DNA of 64,000 bases from contig CAWGPM010000005.1 in NCBI GenBank assembly GCA_963824415.1, forward strand, positions 434,001-498,000, given 5' to 3'. The position numbers and the translations under genes were made by a program. Shown one piece after another: positions 34,939 through 43,938 of the stretch. The notes below the pieces were generated by a model. It ran no database searches, was not told the DNA's origin, and worked only from the letters and a program-made list of their open reading frames with translations. Position 1 is the first letter of the stretch. Each line of letters starts with the position of its first letter. This DNA comes from JABDQA01 sp963824415 (GTDB lineage Bacteria > Desulfobacterota > Desulfobulbia > Desulfobulbales > Desulfocapsaceae).

Positions 34939-35466
34939 TTATCGACGTTTCAATTGCGCCAGAACAGAAAACGGTGACTCTGGTTCGTCCCCGCCGCAGC
35001 GGCAGGGTGTTTCGTTGCGATCCGCACCGCAATGTGGGCAGAGCCCTTGGCAGGACAATCTGCATAAAATGCGTGACGGCAGCGCCAGAAACAATTGTTC
35101 CCGCATCAACTCTCCTAAATCAATAACCGGTTCCTTCAGATATAGTCTGTCAAAATCTTCTTTGCGGCTCTCAATATCATGCCGGCCGTCCACTTCCTCC
35201 TCTGCAACGATGCAGTGGTAGGCAAACTCATCAATGGTCAAATCGAGCACGACCTGCCGGCAGCACCGATCGCAGGGAGCAACAACTCCGACACGCATAG
35301 CGCCCTCGACCAGGGCACTTTTCGGGCCGTTGAGACGGATAACTATCGATCCTTCGGGACCACGTGCAAGCCCTATCTCCTGCTCAGGAAACCAGCCGTC
35401 GTTTTCGATTTTAAAGGAAAACCCGGGCCCCGTTATATCGGCAAAGGCGACTCTCATGATAACCAT
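34939..35466 (-). CDS. yceD: YceD/DUF177 family protein
   Basis: This DUF177 protein, linked in other bacteria to 23S rRNA accumulation and nearly always encoded just before rpmF, has 175 residues. It contains CDRC in the middle, an acidic segment, and the C-terminal motif CQGLCPHCGADRNETPCRC, which matches the family's GLCPxCG pattern. A second ATG three codons in is an alternative start. It begins the fatty-acid operon. Confidence 0.9.
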   Translation of the reverse strand: MVIMRVAFADITGPGFSFKIENDGWFPEQEIGLARGPEGSIVIRLNGPKSALVEGAMRVGVVAPCDRCCRQVVLDLTIDEFAYHCIVAEEEVDGRHDIESRKEDFDRLYLKEPVIDLGELMREQLFLALPSRILCRLSCQGLCPHCGADRNETPCRCGGDEPESPFSVLAQLKRR

Positions 35467-35696
35467 CCCCCCGCCTGCACCACGAATCCAATTGGCGAAA
35501 AGCAGGGGTCAAACGCGGAACAATAATCGATATCCAAACTATTCGCCACTAAAAAAGATGGACAGATGGTTGATCAAGTCGAGACCGCGCACCTTTGTCG
35601 ACAGCTCAGGTCAGCGGCAGCATCGCGGATCCAAGCAATTGCTGGTGGATACGATGGATATGAACATAACCTGGTTACTTAAGCGCACGCAGTTTT

Positions 35697-36317
35697 TCAG
35701 TTACCCTCTTTGCCCTCGGCAAACAGCTGATTCTTCTGCTCGATGATGTTGATCAAGCCCTCGTATTCTTCCTGACGCAAGATGGTCCTGAACTGTTCCA
35801 TATAGTTACGTATCAGGCTTACCCCCTCGATATTGATATCGTAAACCATCCAGCGGTCATGCTCTTTTTGCATGATATAGTGCACCGGTATTTTTGAATC
35901 CTCATAGTTGATCAGCGTGGTCACCTGGGCTCTTTTGCCCTTGATTCGTTCTGCCGCGAATTCGACTTCACGACCGTCATAACTCTCCAGTCTGCCGATG
36001 TAAACATTTTCCAGAAGCTTGGTCATCTGAACGACGAAATGATCTCGCTGCTCCGCAGACAGGTCGTTCCAGGTACTGCCAAGTACCCGCCGGGACATCT
36101 CTCGAAAATCAAAACCACTGGAAATAGCAGCCATAATCCGCTGCCTGCGCGCCTCTTTCTGCTCGTCTCCTTGCAAGCTCTGATCATCCAGAATCGAAAA
36201 AAGCTCGTCTAAAATCGGTTTCAACTGCTCGGTCGGCTCTGCCGATTCACTGTAAACGGCTGCTGTATTTATAACGAGGGCCATGCATAAGAATGCGGGC
36301 ACAATCAGTTTAATCAT
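35697..36317 (-). CDS. mlaC: Periplasmic phospholipid-binding protein MlaC
   Basis: MlaC shuttles phospholipids between the outer-membrane MlaA complex and the inner-membrane MlaFEDB transporter. The 206-residue protein has an N-terminal signal peptide (about 1-23) and the MlaC/Ttg2 fold, with FDFREMSRRVLGSTWNDLSAEQ and VHYIMQKEHDRWMVYDINIEGVSLIRNY segments typical of the family. It is the last gene of mlaEFDAC. Confidence 0.94.
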   Translation of the reverse strand: MIKLIVPAFLCMALVINTAAVYSESAEPTEQLKPILDELFSILDDQSLQGDEQKEARRQRIMAAISSGFDFREMSRRVLGSTWNDLSAEQRDHFVVQMTKLLENVYIGRLESYDGREVEFAAERIKGKRAQVTTLINYEDSKIPVHYIMQKEHDRWMVYDINIEGVSLIRNYMEQFRTILRQEEYEGLINIIEQKNQLFAEGKEGN

Positions 36318-36365
36318 GGTTCGTCTAACTCTTTAGAAGGTTTAAGTTATTGGTATTAAATCAGA

Positions 36366-37244
36366 TTACGGCTTATCGATTATGGATCTGCGGTAATCGA
36401 CATAGGCCTGTCGTGCGGCGACATAAGGATCCAGGGACATGCGTTTGAGTTCTTCATAAACGTCCGGACTGATAGACAACAGATTTATACGGTTTTCAAC
36501 CAGATAGCCCAGATCAAACGTGAGGTTGTCTGAGATGTACGGCACCGGGTGCATATAGATATCGCCGAAGAAACCAAAGGTGTCCCTGATGTTTGACGGC
36601 CCAAAGGCCGGCAGCATAAGGTAGGGTCCTTCGCCAATTCCCCATTTGCCCAGGGTCTGGCCAAAGTCGGCCTTCCGGGGTTCGATGTTGAAATCACGAT
36701 AGGCCGCATCACCCAGCCCGAACACCCCCAATGTGCTGTTGATCACAAAGCGACCCAGCACTATCCCGGCATCTTCGAATTCACCCTGAAGCAGATTGTT
36801 GATAAAACGAATCGGGGCCGCAATGTTGGCAAAAGCATTGCCCAGACATCTCCTGATATCTTCCGGAAGCACATAACTATAGGCGTTTTTTGTCGGTTTG
36901 AGCACCCAGAAATAGAACTTGTCGTTGAAAACGAAAATAACCCGGTTCACCGGTTCAAAGGGATCCGAGATCGGCGGCGGCGAGGGATTCAGGGTGAAAT
37001 CGTCCTCGAATATAGGGTCATCGAGATACTCGACAGGATCCATCAAAAACGGATCATTACCCAGCAGATCCGGCCCCAGGATATTCGTGTCCTTCGAATC
37101 GATCAGCAGATCGGGGTACGGGTTTTCCGGGCTGGTCTCCAGTTCCGCGCCAATGCCGGCAGCCGGACTTCGATCCAACTCGCTTGCCGCGCTTAAGGCC
37201 GGCCAGATGAATCCCAACAAAACTATCAGAAGTAATGTGCGCAT
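36366..37244 (-). CDS. mlaA: Outer-membrane phospholipid removal protein MlaA (VacJ)
   Basis: MlaA removes phospholipids from the outer leaflet of the outer membrane and passes them to MlaC. The 292-residue protein has a Sec signal (1-21), an acidic linker and the conserved DPFEPVNRVIFVFND, then GLGDAA and KADFGQTLGKWGIGEGPYLMLP. The signal sequence ends in ALSA-AS and has no lipobox cysteine, unlike the classical lipoprotein MlaA of enterics. It lies between mlaD and mlaC. Confidence 0.94.
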   Translation of the reverse strand: MRTLLLIVLLGFIWPALSAASELDRSPAAGIGAELETSPENPYPDLLIDSKDTNILGPDLLGNDPFLMDPVEYLDDPIFEDDFTLNPSPPPISDPFEPVNRVIFVFNDKFYFWVLKPTKNAYSYVLPEDIRRCLGNAFANIAAPIRFINNLLQGEFEDAGIVLGRFVINSTLGVFGLGDAAYRDFNIEPRKADFGQTLGKWGIGEGPYLMLPAFGPSNIRDTFGFFGDIYMHPVPYISDNLTFDLGYLVENRINLLSISPDVYEELKRMSLDPYVAARQAYVDYRRSIIDKP

Positions 37245-37342
37245 ACCCTGCTCAAAGTAATGCAGACAAATCTGCTGAGACGATCTCGACAGCAGATAGA
37301 AAAATCTCCCTGATTAACGAAATCCGGTTATACCCCGAGTCT

Positions 37343-37792
37343 CTACTTGGCACTGCCAAAAGCAAACTTGGAGATCAGCGACTCGATATCAACCGCCGAC
37401 TCCGTATCAACGATAATTTCATCCGGGGCAAAATTCTCCGGGTCCCCTCCCAACGATATCTGAATATACTTATCCCCAATGATTCCCTGAGATTTCACCG
37501 AAACAATGGAATCCAGCGGTATCTTCAGATCCTTTTCAACCCGCAGCGTAATCTGGGCATACCGGTCCTCGTTGAGCTTGATTGCTTCAACTTCACCGAC
37601 GACGACGCCGGCAACCTGCACCGGGGCACCCTTTTTAACCCCGGATACATTCTCGAATTCCGCCTCGATCGTATAGGTCGAGGTACGGGTCAGAAAGGGT
37701 ACTTCACCAAGATTGAGGGCCAGGTAGACAATAGCCGCAAATCCTGCCACCATGAATAGTCCGACAACAAACTCTGTAAACCTGTTCTGCAT
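37343..37792 (-). CDS. mlaD: MCE-domain protein MlaD
   Basis: This substrate-binding subunit of the Mla lipid transporter is anchored by one N-terminal transmembrane helix (about 8-26) and carries a single MCE domain (about 38-116: VSGVKKGAPVQVAGVVVGEV, SQGIIGDKYIQI). At 149 residues it fits the MlaD class. Twelve bp separate it from mlaF. Confidence 0.95.
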   Translation of the reverse strand: MQNRFTEFVVGLFMVAGFAAIVYLALNLGEVPFLTRTSTYTIEAEFENVSGVKKGAPVQVAGVVVGEVEAIKLNEDRYAQITLRVEKDLKIPLDSIVSVKSQGIIGDKYIQISLGGDPENFAPDEIIVDTESAVDIESLISKFAFGSAK

Positions 37793-37804
37793 AATCTGTC
37801 CTGC

Positions 37805-38596
37805 CTATTCGACTGATCTCGGGCGAAAATCCTGTTTCGCATCGCCCATCATTTTGTCAACGAAGTCTTTTATATGCGGCTTGCTAGAACATTGTATCTC
37901 ATCGAGACTGTTAAACACATCGATTTTTCCCTGATGAAGAATAATCACCTGGTCTGCCAGGCTGAAAACTCTTGGGATATCGTGGCTGACGATAACCGAA
38001 GTAAAACCCAGTTTCTGTTGGGTTCTGGCAAACAGCTCATATATTTCATGGGTCATCACCGGGTCCAGCCCGGTGGTGGGCTCGTCGAAAAGCATGATCT
38101 TCGGATCGAGTTGCAGGGCGCGGGCAAGTCCTACTCGTTTTTTCATACCACCACTCAATTGAGCCGGAAATTTTTCTTCATGGCCCTCGAGGTCCAGGCT
38201 GGCCAGACTCTCACTTACCCGCTCTTCAATCTGCTTTGGGTTCAATGCTGTCCGCTCCCGCAAAGGCAGGGCCACGTTGTCGAACACACTCATCGAATCG
38301 AACAGGGCGGCACCCTGAAACAACACCCCGAAATCGGTTCTCAAGGTTTCCAGCCGGCGCCCCCTGAGGCGGGTCACATCGACATCGCCCACCAGAATTT
38401 TTCCGCCGTCCGCCCGGAGCAGCCCGAGGATCAATTTCAGGGTAACACTCTTACCCTGGCCGCTGCCACCGGCAATGACCGTCGTTTTGCCCGCAGGTAT
38501 CGAGAAACTGACCCCATCGAGCACCTTCTGAGAAAGGCCGTCCCTGCTGGCAAAACCCTTCGAAACATCGATAAATTCTATGGCTGTTTCGATCAT
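37805..38596 (-). CDS. mlaF: ABC transporter ATP-binding protein MlaF
   Basis: This is the ATPase of the Mla lipid transporter. The 263-residue protein has Walker A GGSGQGKS, the signature LSGGMKKRVGLARAL, Walker B IMLFDEPTTGLDP and the switch histidine in VSHD. ATG at 38596 is chosen because it overlaps the mlaE stop (ATGA), so translation is coupled. A longer frame upstream would overlap mlaE by 150 bp and is rejected. Confidence 0.95.
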   Translation of the reverse strand: MIETAIEFIDVSKGFASRDGLSQKVLDGVSFSIPAGKTTVIAGGSGQGKSVTLKLILGLLRADGGKILVGDVDVTRLRGRRLETLRTDFGVLFQGAALFDSMSVFDNVALPLRERTALNPKQIEERVSESLASLDLEGHEEKFPAQLSGGMKKRVGLARALQLDPKIMLFDEPTTGLDPVMTHEIYELFARTQQKLGFTSVIVSHDIPRVFSLADQVIILHQGKIDVFNSLDEIQCSSKPHIKDFVDKMMGDAKQDFRPRSVE

Positions 38597-39399
38597 AGCA
38601 GAATCGCCGTCAGGAGGTAATCGAAAATCAGTACCGAAATCGAAGACATGACCACCGCCTGGGTCGTCACCCGGCTGACACTTTCCGCCCCGAACCCGGC
38701 GCCACGGATCTGTAGGACGAAATAGCCGCGGCCGGTGGATATCCATACCACCAGCAGCGCAAACACGAATGACTTGACCACCCCGAGCCAGATATCATGA
38801 TTGGTAACGCTGGAACGCATGCCTTCCAGGTAGCTGCCCGGATTGACTCCCATCAACAGCACCCCGGAGATATATCCGCCACCGATGCCAATCAGATCGA
38901 AAAAGACCGTGAGCAGCGGCACCGAAACGATAACCGCCAGGAACTTGGGCGAAATCAGAAACCTGAACGGATCGATCGCCATACATTCCAGCGCATCGAT
39001 CTGCTCGGAAATGCGCATGATACCGAGCTCAGCACACATTGCAGAACCGGCTCTACCGGCCACCATCAGGGCAGTCAGTACCGGTCCAAGTTCCATGATG
39101 AGGGTCAGTGAAACGGCCGAGCCGAGCATTCCTTCGGCCCCGAATTTACTGAGCGAATAATAGCCCTGCAGGCCAAGTACCATACCGGTTGAAATGGCGG
39201 TAAAAAAGATAACCAGAAAAGAGCCGGCGCCGACAAAATGTATCTGCTTGATGACTTCGGCAAATCTGAACGGCCGTCTGAACAGGCCGATAATCGACTG
39301 GAGCAGAAACAGCGCCATGCGGCCGAGATCGTTAAGCGTGTAGAGCGTGGCATCGCCAAGACGAACCAACGGATTGTTTTTTACTGACAATAGCTGCAT
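38593..39399 (-). CDS. mlaE: ABC transporter permease MlaE
   Basis: This is the permease of the Mla lipid transporter. The 268-residue protein has five to six transmembrane helices and the family's ELGPVLTALMVAGRAGSAMCAELG and EQIDALECMAIDP segments. ATG at 39399 is taken as the start. An in-frame TTG at 39411 with GGAAA just upstream is a real alternative. It begins the mlaEFDAC operon. Confidence 0.94.
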   Translation of the reverse strand: MQLLSVKNNPLVRLGDATLYTLNDLGRMALFLLQSIIGLFRRPFRFAEVIKQIHFVGAGSFLVIFFTAISTGMVLGLQGYYSLSKFGAEGMLGSAVSLTLIMELGPVLTALMVAGRAGSAMCAELGIMRISEQIDALECMAIDPFRFLISPKFLAVIVSVPLLTVFFDLIGIGGGYISGVLLMGVNPGSYLEGMRSSVTNHDIWLGVVKSFVFALLVVWISTGRGYFVLQIRGAGFGAESVSRVTTQAVVMSSISVLIFDYLLTAILL

Positions 39400-39630
39400 G
39401 GTCGATACCAATTATTTCCGGAAAACAGCCCTGCAGGCGCCGAACGCCTCCATACGGCCACATCTCCGGCCGAACTGGTCTGGGTGGCCGGATGTCATAA
39501 TGAACGTCGCAATAGTAAGACATATGGTTACAAAGTCAACCAATGTCACCCGCCGCAGAAAGCAACGTTTACCGGTTTTCAGCCGGAGCCAAAAAGCCTG
39601 CGCAGGACCGCCTGCAGGGTATAAAACGTG

Positions 39631-40686
39631 TTAGTGTTTACGGGGATCGAACGCCTCGCGCAGCGCTTCGCCGATGAAAATCAGCAGCACCAGGCTGCCC
39701 ACCAGTACGACAAAGGTCGACAGCGAAAGCCACCAGGCCTCGATATTAGCCTTCCCCTGGGCCAGTAATTCTCCGAGACTCGGTGTTGAAGGAGGCACCC
39801 CGAGACCGAGAAAATCGAGACTGGTCAAGGCCAGGATCGAAGCCGACATGCGAAACGGCAGGAAGGTGATCACCGGGGTCAAACCGTTGGGCAGCAGATG
39901 GCGCGACATGATAACCAGATTGCTTACCCCCAGCGCCTGGGCGGCCCGGACATAATCCATATTCCTGCCGCGCAGAAATTCAGCCCGAACATAGTCGGAG
40001 AGCCCCATCCAGCTGAACAGCGAAAGTAGAATAAGCAGCAGCAACACACTGGGCTCGAACATCGAAGCGAAAATGATCAACAGGTAGAGCTCGGGCATCG
40101 CCCCCCATATCTCGATAAAGCGTTGAAAAAAAAGATCTGTACGACCACCGAAATAGCCCTGTACCGCCCCGAACACAATGCCGACGGCTGTACCGGCTGC
40201 AGTCAGGACAAAACCGAAAATGATGCTCAACCTGAAGCCATAAAGCAGCCGGGCAAACACGTCGCGGCCCCGGTCATCGGTGCCCAGGATATTGTCCCTG
40301 GTGGGCGGAGACGGCACCGGACCGTCAACCTGGAAGTTGATGGTGTCAAACGAATGGCGGTTGAGCGGAAAATAGGCTCTGTTGCCTTCCCGGCCCATCA
40401 ATTCCTGAAAAAACGGGTCCCGGTAATCGGTCTCGGTCTCGAAGATGCCGCCGAAGGCGGTCTCCGGATAGCTTTTCACCAGAGGGAAGAAATAAGTCCC
40501 CTGATAGATAACCAGAAACGGTTTATCGTTGCTGATCAGTTCCGCCCCGAGGCTGATAACAAAGAGCAGGGAAAAGACAATCAGGCTGTAAAAACCCCGC
40601 CGGTTTTTTCTGAACCTGAGCCACCTGCGTCGCCCCGGGGAAATCACCGGCACCGCTGCCTGCCTTTTTGTATCAATTATCGACAC
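39631..40686 (-). CDS. yejE: Peptide ABC transporter permease, YejE-like
   Basis: This is a binding-protein-dependent permease of the oligopeptide class. The 351-residue protein has a long N-terminal periplasmic loop, then NILGTDDRGRDVFARLLYGFRLS and the cytoplasmic EAA loop (YVRAAQALGVSNLVIMSRHLLPN). The N-terminal extension and overall order resemble YejE. The start is GTG and overlaps yejB by 14 bp. No ATPase or binding protein gene is adjacent. Confidence 0.88.
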   Translation of the reverse strand: MSIIDTKRQAAVPVISPGRRRWLRFRKNRRGFYSLIVFSLLFVISLGAELISNDKPFLVIYQGTYFFPLVKSYPETAFGGIFETETDYRDPFFQELMGREGNRAYFPLNRHSFDTINFQVDGPVPSPPTRDNILGTDDRGRDVFARLLYGFRLSIIFGFVLTAAGTAVGIVFGAVQGYFGGRTDLFFQRFIEIWGAMPELYLLIIFASMFEPSVLLLLILLSLFSWMGLSDYVRAEFLRGRNMDYVRAAQALGVSNLVIMSRHLLPNGLTPVITFLPFRMSASILALTSLDFLGLGVPPSTPSLGELLAQGKANIEAWWLSLSTFVVLVGSLVLLIFIGEALREAFDPRKH

Positions 40687-41725
40687 GGCTGAAACTGATG
40701 CGGGGGTCTACCGCAACATAGCTGAGATCGGAGAGCAGCCTGCCCACCAGACCGATGATGGAGAAGAAGTAAAGGGTGCCAAGCACCACCGGGTAATCGC
40801 GGTTCAAAACCGACTGATAGGCCAGCAGTCCCATACCCTCGAGTGAGAAAATTGTCTCGATCAACAGGCTCCCGGTAAAGAAAGCGCCGATGAAATAGCC
40901 TGGAAAACCGGTGATGATCGGGATGATTGCATTTCTGAAAACGTGTTTGAACAATACGCTGCGCTCATCCAGCCCTTTGGCCCGTGCGGTCAGGACATAG
41001 TGTTTGTTGATCTCCTCGAGAAATGAATTTTTGGTCAGCATGGTCATGACCGCCAGACTGCCTACCGCGCTTGAAAAAATCGGCAGTGCCATATGCCATA
41101 GATAGTCAAGAATCTTCGAGATCAGAGACAGCTCCGACCAGTTATCCGAAACCAGTCCGCGCAATGGAAAGATTGAAAGAAAACTGCCGCCGCCAAACAG
41201 CACGATCAGCGTAATGCCCAGCACAAAACCCGGAATCGCATAGCCGATCAGGATCACCGTGCTGCTCAGGATATCAAAACTGCTGCCGTCTCGTACCGCC
41301 TTGGCAATACCCAGCGGAATGCAGACCCCGTAAACAATCAGGAAGGTCCACAGGCCAAGCGACATAGACACCGGTAGACGCGAGATAACCAGAGCGGAGA
41401 CATCCTGCTGGTAATAATAGGAGGTGCCGAAATCAAATCGCAGATATCGGCCCATCATCGCAAAAAACCGCTGCACCGGCGGCTGATCGAAGCCATAGAG
41501 CTGCTTCAGCTCATCGAGGCGCTGCTCATCGAGCCCCATGTCTCCGCGATATGACGAACTGTCTGAACTGCTTTCGGCACCGGCAAGACCGTGGCCTTCG
41601 ATCTCCGCAACCAGTTTTTCCACCGGGCCCCCGGGTACAAACTGGGTCACCGCAAAGGTAATCAGCATGATGCCGAACAGGGTGGGAATCATCAGAGCGA
41701 CACGTTTCAGGATATAGACAAACAT
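40673..41725 (-). CDS. yejB: Peptide ABC transporter permease, YejB-like
   Basis: This is the partner permease of the gene that follows. The 350-residue protein starts MFVYILKRVALMIPTLFGIM and has the FVPGGPVEKLVAEIEGHG insertion typical of YejB, six transmembrane helices and an EAA loop with YVLTARAKGLDERSVLFKHVFRN. ATG at 41725 fits the family start. A longer frame adds 27 polar residues without support. Confidence 0.9.
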   Translation of the reverse strand: MFVYILKRVALMIPTLFGIMLITFAVTQFVPGGPVEKLVAEIEGHGLAGAESSSDSSSYRGDMGLDEQRLDELKQLYGFDQPPVQRFFAMMGRYLRFDFGTSYYYQQDVSALVISRLPVSMSLGLWTFLIVYGVCIPLGIAKAVRDGSSFDILSSTVILIGYAIPGFVLGITLIVLFGGGSFLSIFPLRGLVSDNWSELSLISKILDYLWHMALPIFSSAVGSLAVMTMLTKNSFLEEINKHYVLTARAKGLDERSVLFKHVFRNAIIPIITGFPGYFIGAFFTGSLLIETIFSLEGMGLLAYQSVLNRDYPVVLGTLYFFSIIGLVGRLLSDLSYVAVDPRISFSRVDN

Positions 41726-42047
41726 AGGATGTTTACGCGATGAATGTTTGAGCTCGTGCAAATTCAGCTGATTGTCTGCATTACACGGGAGCGAGTCTTG
41801 CCGCAACCGCCATCACTATAGTACGATTTAGCGCTCCACGGCCAGAGGAAAAATCAGGCCGGGGGAGCCCTTGTAGTTCCCCTCCCGAATCGGATTCATG
41901 TCCACCGCAGACCAAGAAAGTATTGCGGTTACAATCGAATTTTATTACAGCTTGATTCACTGGGAACACCGTATCGGCCGTGTTTATAGCAACCATTGCA
42001 CAGACCAGCATTAAGAAGAGCTGCAGCAATGGCGGCGCGCCCCGGAT
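41726..42047. other. Divergent yejB/rnd intergenic region
   Basis: This 322-bp gap lies between divergently transcribed genes and must hold the promoters of both. I find no good consensus promoter, structural RNA or gene in it. Open frames on the minus strand here have no recognisable protein features. Confidence 0.5.
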
Positions 42048-43187
42048 ATGAATAAAGGCAGAGGAAAAAAGAGACAGCCCATGATCAGCACCGCTCAAGA
42101 ATTTCAAGAGCTCATCGCCCGGGCCATGCGAACCGATTGTGTCGGACTGGACACCGAGTTCGTCTGGGAACGCACCTATTACCCGAATCTGGGACTGATC
42201 CAGCTCGCTCTTTCCGATGAAGAATGTTTTTTGATCGACCCGATGGCAATTGATGACCTCTCTGTACTCGGTGAACTGCTCAGCAACAGAAAAGTGGTCA
42301 AGATTCTGCACGATGCCCCCCAGGATCTGACGATCCTGAGCCGCGCCACCGGAGCCATCCCCAGAAACATTTTCGACACCAGGGTGGCGGCTGGTTTTTC
42401 CGGTTTGTCCTCGACCATCTCTCTGGCCGATCTGATTGCCGCTTTGCTCGATATCGATCTGAAGAAAACCCAGACCAGAACAGACTGGCTCAAACGTCCG
42501 CTGGATGAAAAGCAGATTTCATATGCCCTTGATGACGTTCGCTATCTCAGGGCCCTGCGGGTTCTTCTGCTCAGCCGGATTGTCGTTCCGGAGATCAGGG
42601 AGTGGCTCAAAGAAGAACTCTCGGCCGCTGACCGTGCCGACACTCTCGTCGGGATCGATGATCAACAGCGCTTTCTCAGGATCAAGGGCAGCGGCTCTCT
42701 GGATCCTGTTGCGCTCTCGATCTTAAAGGAACTGGCCACCTGGAGAGAGCAGGAGGCACGACATATCAACCGGCCCCGCGGGCATGTTATCGCCGACAAT
42801 ATACTGCTCAATATCGCTCGGGACAGGATCGACTCCATCGAGAAGCTGAAACAATCGGCGCTGCTGTCGGCCAAGAAGCTCAGGCGCTACGACCAGAAGA
42901 TCATCAACTGCGTAAAAACTGGGCTGTCGGTTGAGGCAGAGGACCGGCCGGAACCCAGGCGCCCCTTGCGGCTCAATGCCAGGGAAAAGAAAGCCTATGA
43001 GCGGCTCAGCAGTTTCGTAGCGCTCAAATGCGAGCTGCAGGGCCTGGACCCTGCCCTGATTGCCACCACATCCGAGCTGAAACAACTGGCGAAAAATATC
43101 GACACCCCCGGCAGTCCACTGCCTGAAAAACTCACCGGCGGCTGGCGCAAGACGTTTCTGGAGGAATTTTTCCGGCAGCGGCGCTGA
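42048..43187 (+). CDS. rnd: Ribonuclease D
   Basis: This 3'-5' exoribonuclease trims tRNA and other structured RNA. It has the DEDDy exonuclease domain: DTEF, HDAPQDL and YALDDVRYL supply the metal-binding acids and the tyrosine. An HRDC helical domain follows (about 215-290). It is 379 residues from ATG 42048. A second ATG at 42081, where homology begins, is equally possible and neither has a clear ribosome-binding site. The 141-bp palindromic element follows 26 bp downstream. Confidence 0.93.
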   Translation: MNKGRGKKRQPMISTAQEFQELIARAMRTDCVGLDTEFVWERTYYPNLGLIQLALSDEECFLIDPMAIDDLSVLGELLSNRKVVKILHDAPQDLTILSRATGAIPRNIFDTRVAAGFSGLSSTISLADLIAALLDIDLKKTQTRTDWLKRPLDEKQISYALDDVRYLRALRVLLLSRIVVPEIREWLKEELSAADRADTLVGIDDQQRFLRIKGSGSLDPVALSILKELATWREQEARHINRPRGHVIADNILLNIARDRIDSIEKLKQSALLSAKKLRRYDQKIINCVKTGLSVEAEDRPEPRRPLRLNAREKKAYERLSSFVALKCELQGLDPALIATTSELKQLAKNIDTPGSPLPEKLTGGWRKTFLEEFFRQRR

Positions 43188-43213
43188 GCGCAGTTTCTGG
43201 GCCACTGACTGAT

Positions 43214-43354
43214 GAGCCTTTTGCAAAATGAGGATTTTCGTCCAAAAGCAAGGCATGAGAAAAATTTTAACGCAGGCATATACTTAATATTCCGAGGATA
43301 AAATTTTCAGCATAACGCAGAGTTTGGGCGAAAAGTACGTTTTGCAAGTGGCTC
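43214..43354. mobile_element. 141-bp palindromic MITE-like element
   Basis: The ends GAGCCTTTTGCAAAA (43214-43228) and TTTTGCAAGTGGCTC (43340-43354) are inverted repeats matching at 13 of 15 positions. Symmetry continues imperfectly inward, so the whole element can fold into one long hairpin. It is flanked on both sides by TGAT (43210-43213 and 43355-43358), a likely 4-bp target duplication. There is no coding capacity. It sits between rnd and a small membrane protein gene. Confidence 0.72.
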
Positions 43355-43398
43355 TGATTCTTCGTGTTCATTTGATTCATCCCCGACGCATCCAGCCA

Positions 43399-43683
43399 AT
43401 GAGCTCGTTTGAAAGACTTTTAGTAATTTCCACACTTGTCTGCATCACCGGATTGGCTATGATCCTGGCCTTATATCCTGATTCACACTCGATAGCGATC
43501 CTGCTGCCGTTATCCCTGGTCGGCATTATCTGCAACGCGGTGCTGCTCTTTGTGGTGTTCAAGGATATTTTCACCCGCAAGTTCAACAAGAGTTCCACCC
43601 GCTATTTCTGGGCCCTGCTGATTTTTCTCTTTATGCCGGCCATCCTCGTCTATCTTCCCATACACGGTTTCAAATCGAGGTAA
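43399..43683 (+). CDS. Small membrane protein, unknown
   Basis: This 94-residue protein has three predicted transmembrane helices (about 8-27, 32-51 and 68-87) separated by short loops, with a basic loop FTRKFNKSSTRY between the second and third. I do not recognise a family. ATG at 43399 (SSFERLLV) is the likely start, since the frame upstream runs into the palindromic element. No clear operon partner: ffh begins 255 bp downstream behind its own possible promoter. Confidence 0.6.
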   Translation: MSSFERLLVISTLVCITGLAMILALYPDSHSIAILLPLSLVGIICNAVLLFVVFKDIFTRKFNKSSTRYFWALLIFLFMPAILVYLPIHGFKSR

Positions 43684-43774
43684 TCACTGAAGCTCGTCGC
43701 AGCTATATCATGCGAAGCTCCGGCAGCATGACCGCACTGCTGCAAAAACAGCAATACGTTAGGTTGTTCCGTTC

Positions 43775-43803
43775 TTGACTTCTCGATAAAATCGAAGTAT
43801 TTT
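43775..43803 (+). promoter_or_regulatory. Candidate sigma-70 promoter for the ffh-rplS operon
   Basis: TTGACT (43775-43780) and TATTTT (43798-43803) are separated by 17 nt, 135 nt upstream of ffh. The match is moderate. Confidence 0.4.
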
Positions 43804-43938
43804 TGACATCTTTTGATTTTAGAAATCCAGCCATTTATCGGCAATTTGTGTGATTTCGTATTTTTATCGAGTGTTTACGGGTGGAGTGTGCCCATTTTAT
43901 AGCAACTGTACTGAGTAGTTTTATTATTTCATACATCC

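Noticed and set aside
41781..42311. 176-residue minus-strand frame upstream of and overlapping rnd
   Set aside because: It runs antisense into the well-supported rnd gene and has no family features.
43684..43938. Possible 4.5S SRP RNA upstream of ffh
   Set aside because: The conserved SRP RNA apical motif (GGAAGC/AGCA type loop with symmetric stem) is not present, only short AT-rich repeats.
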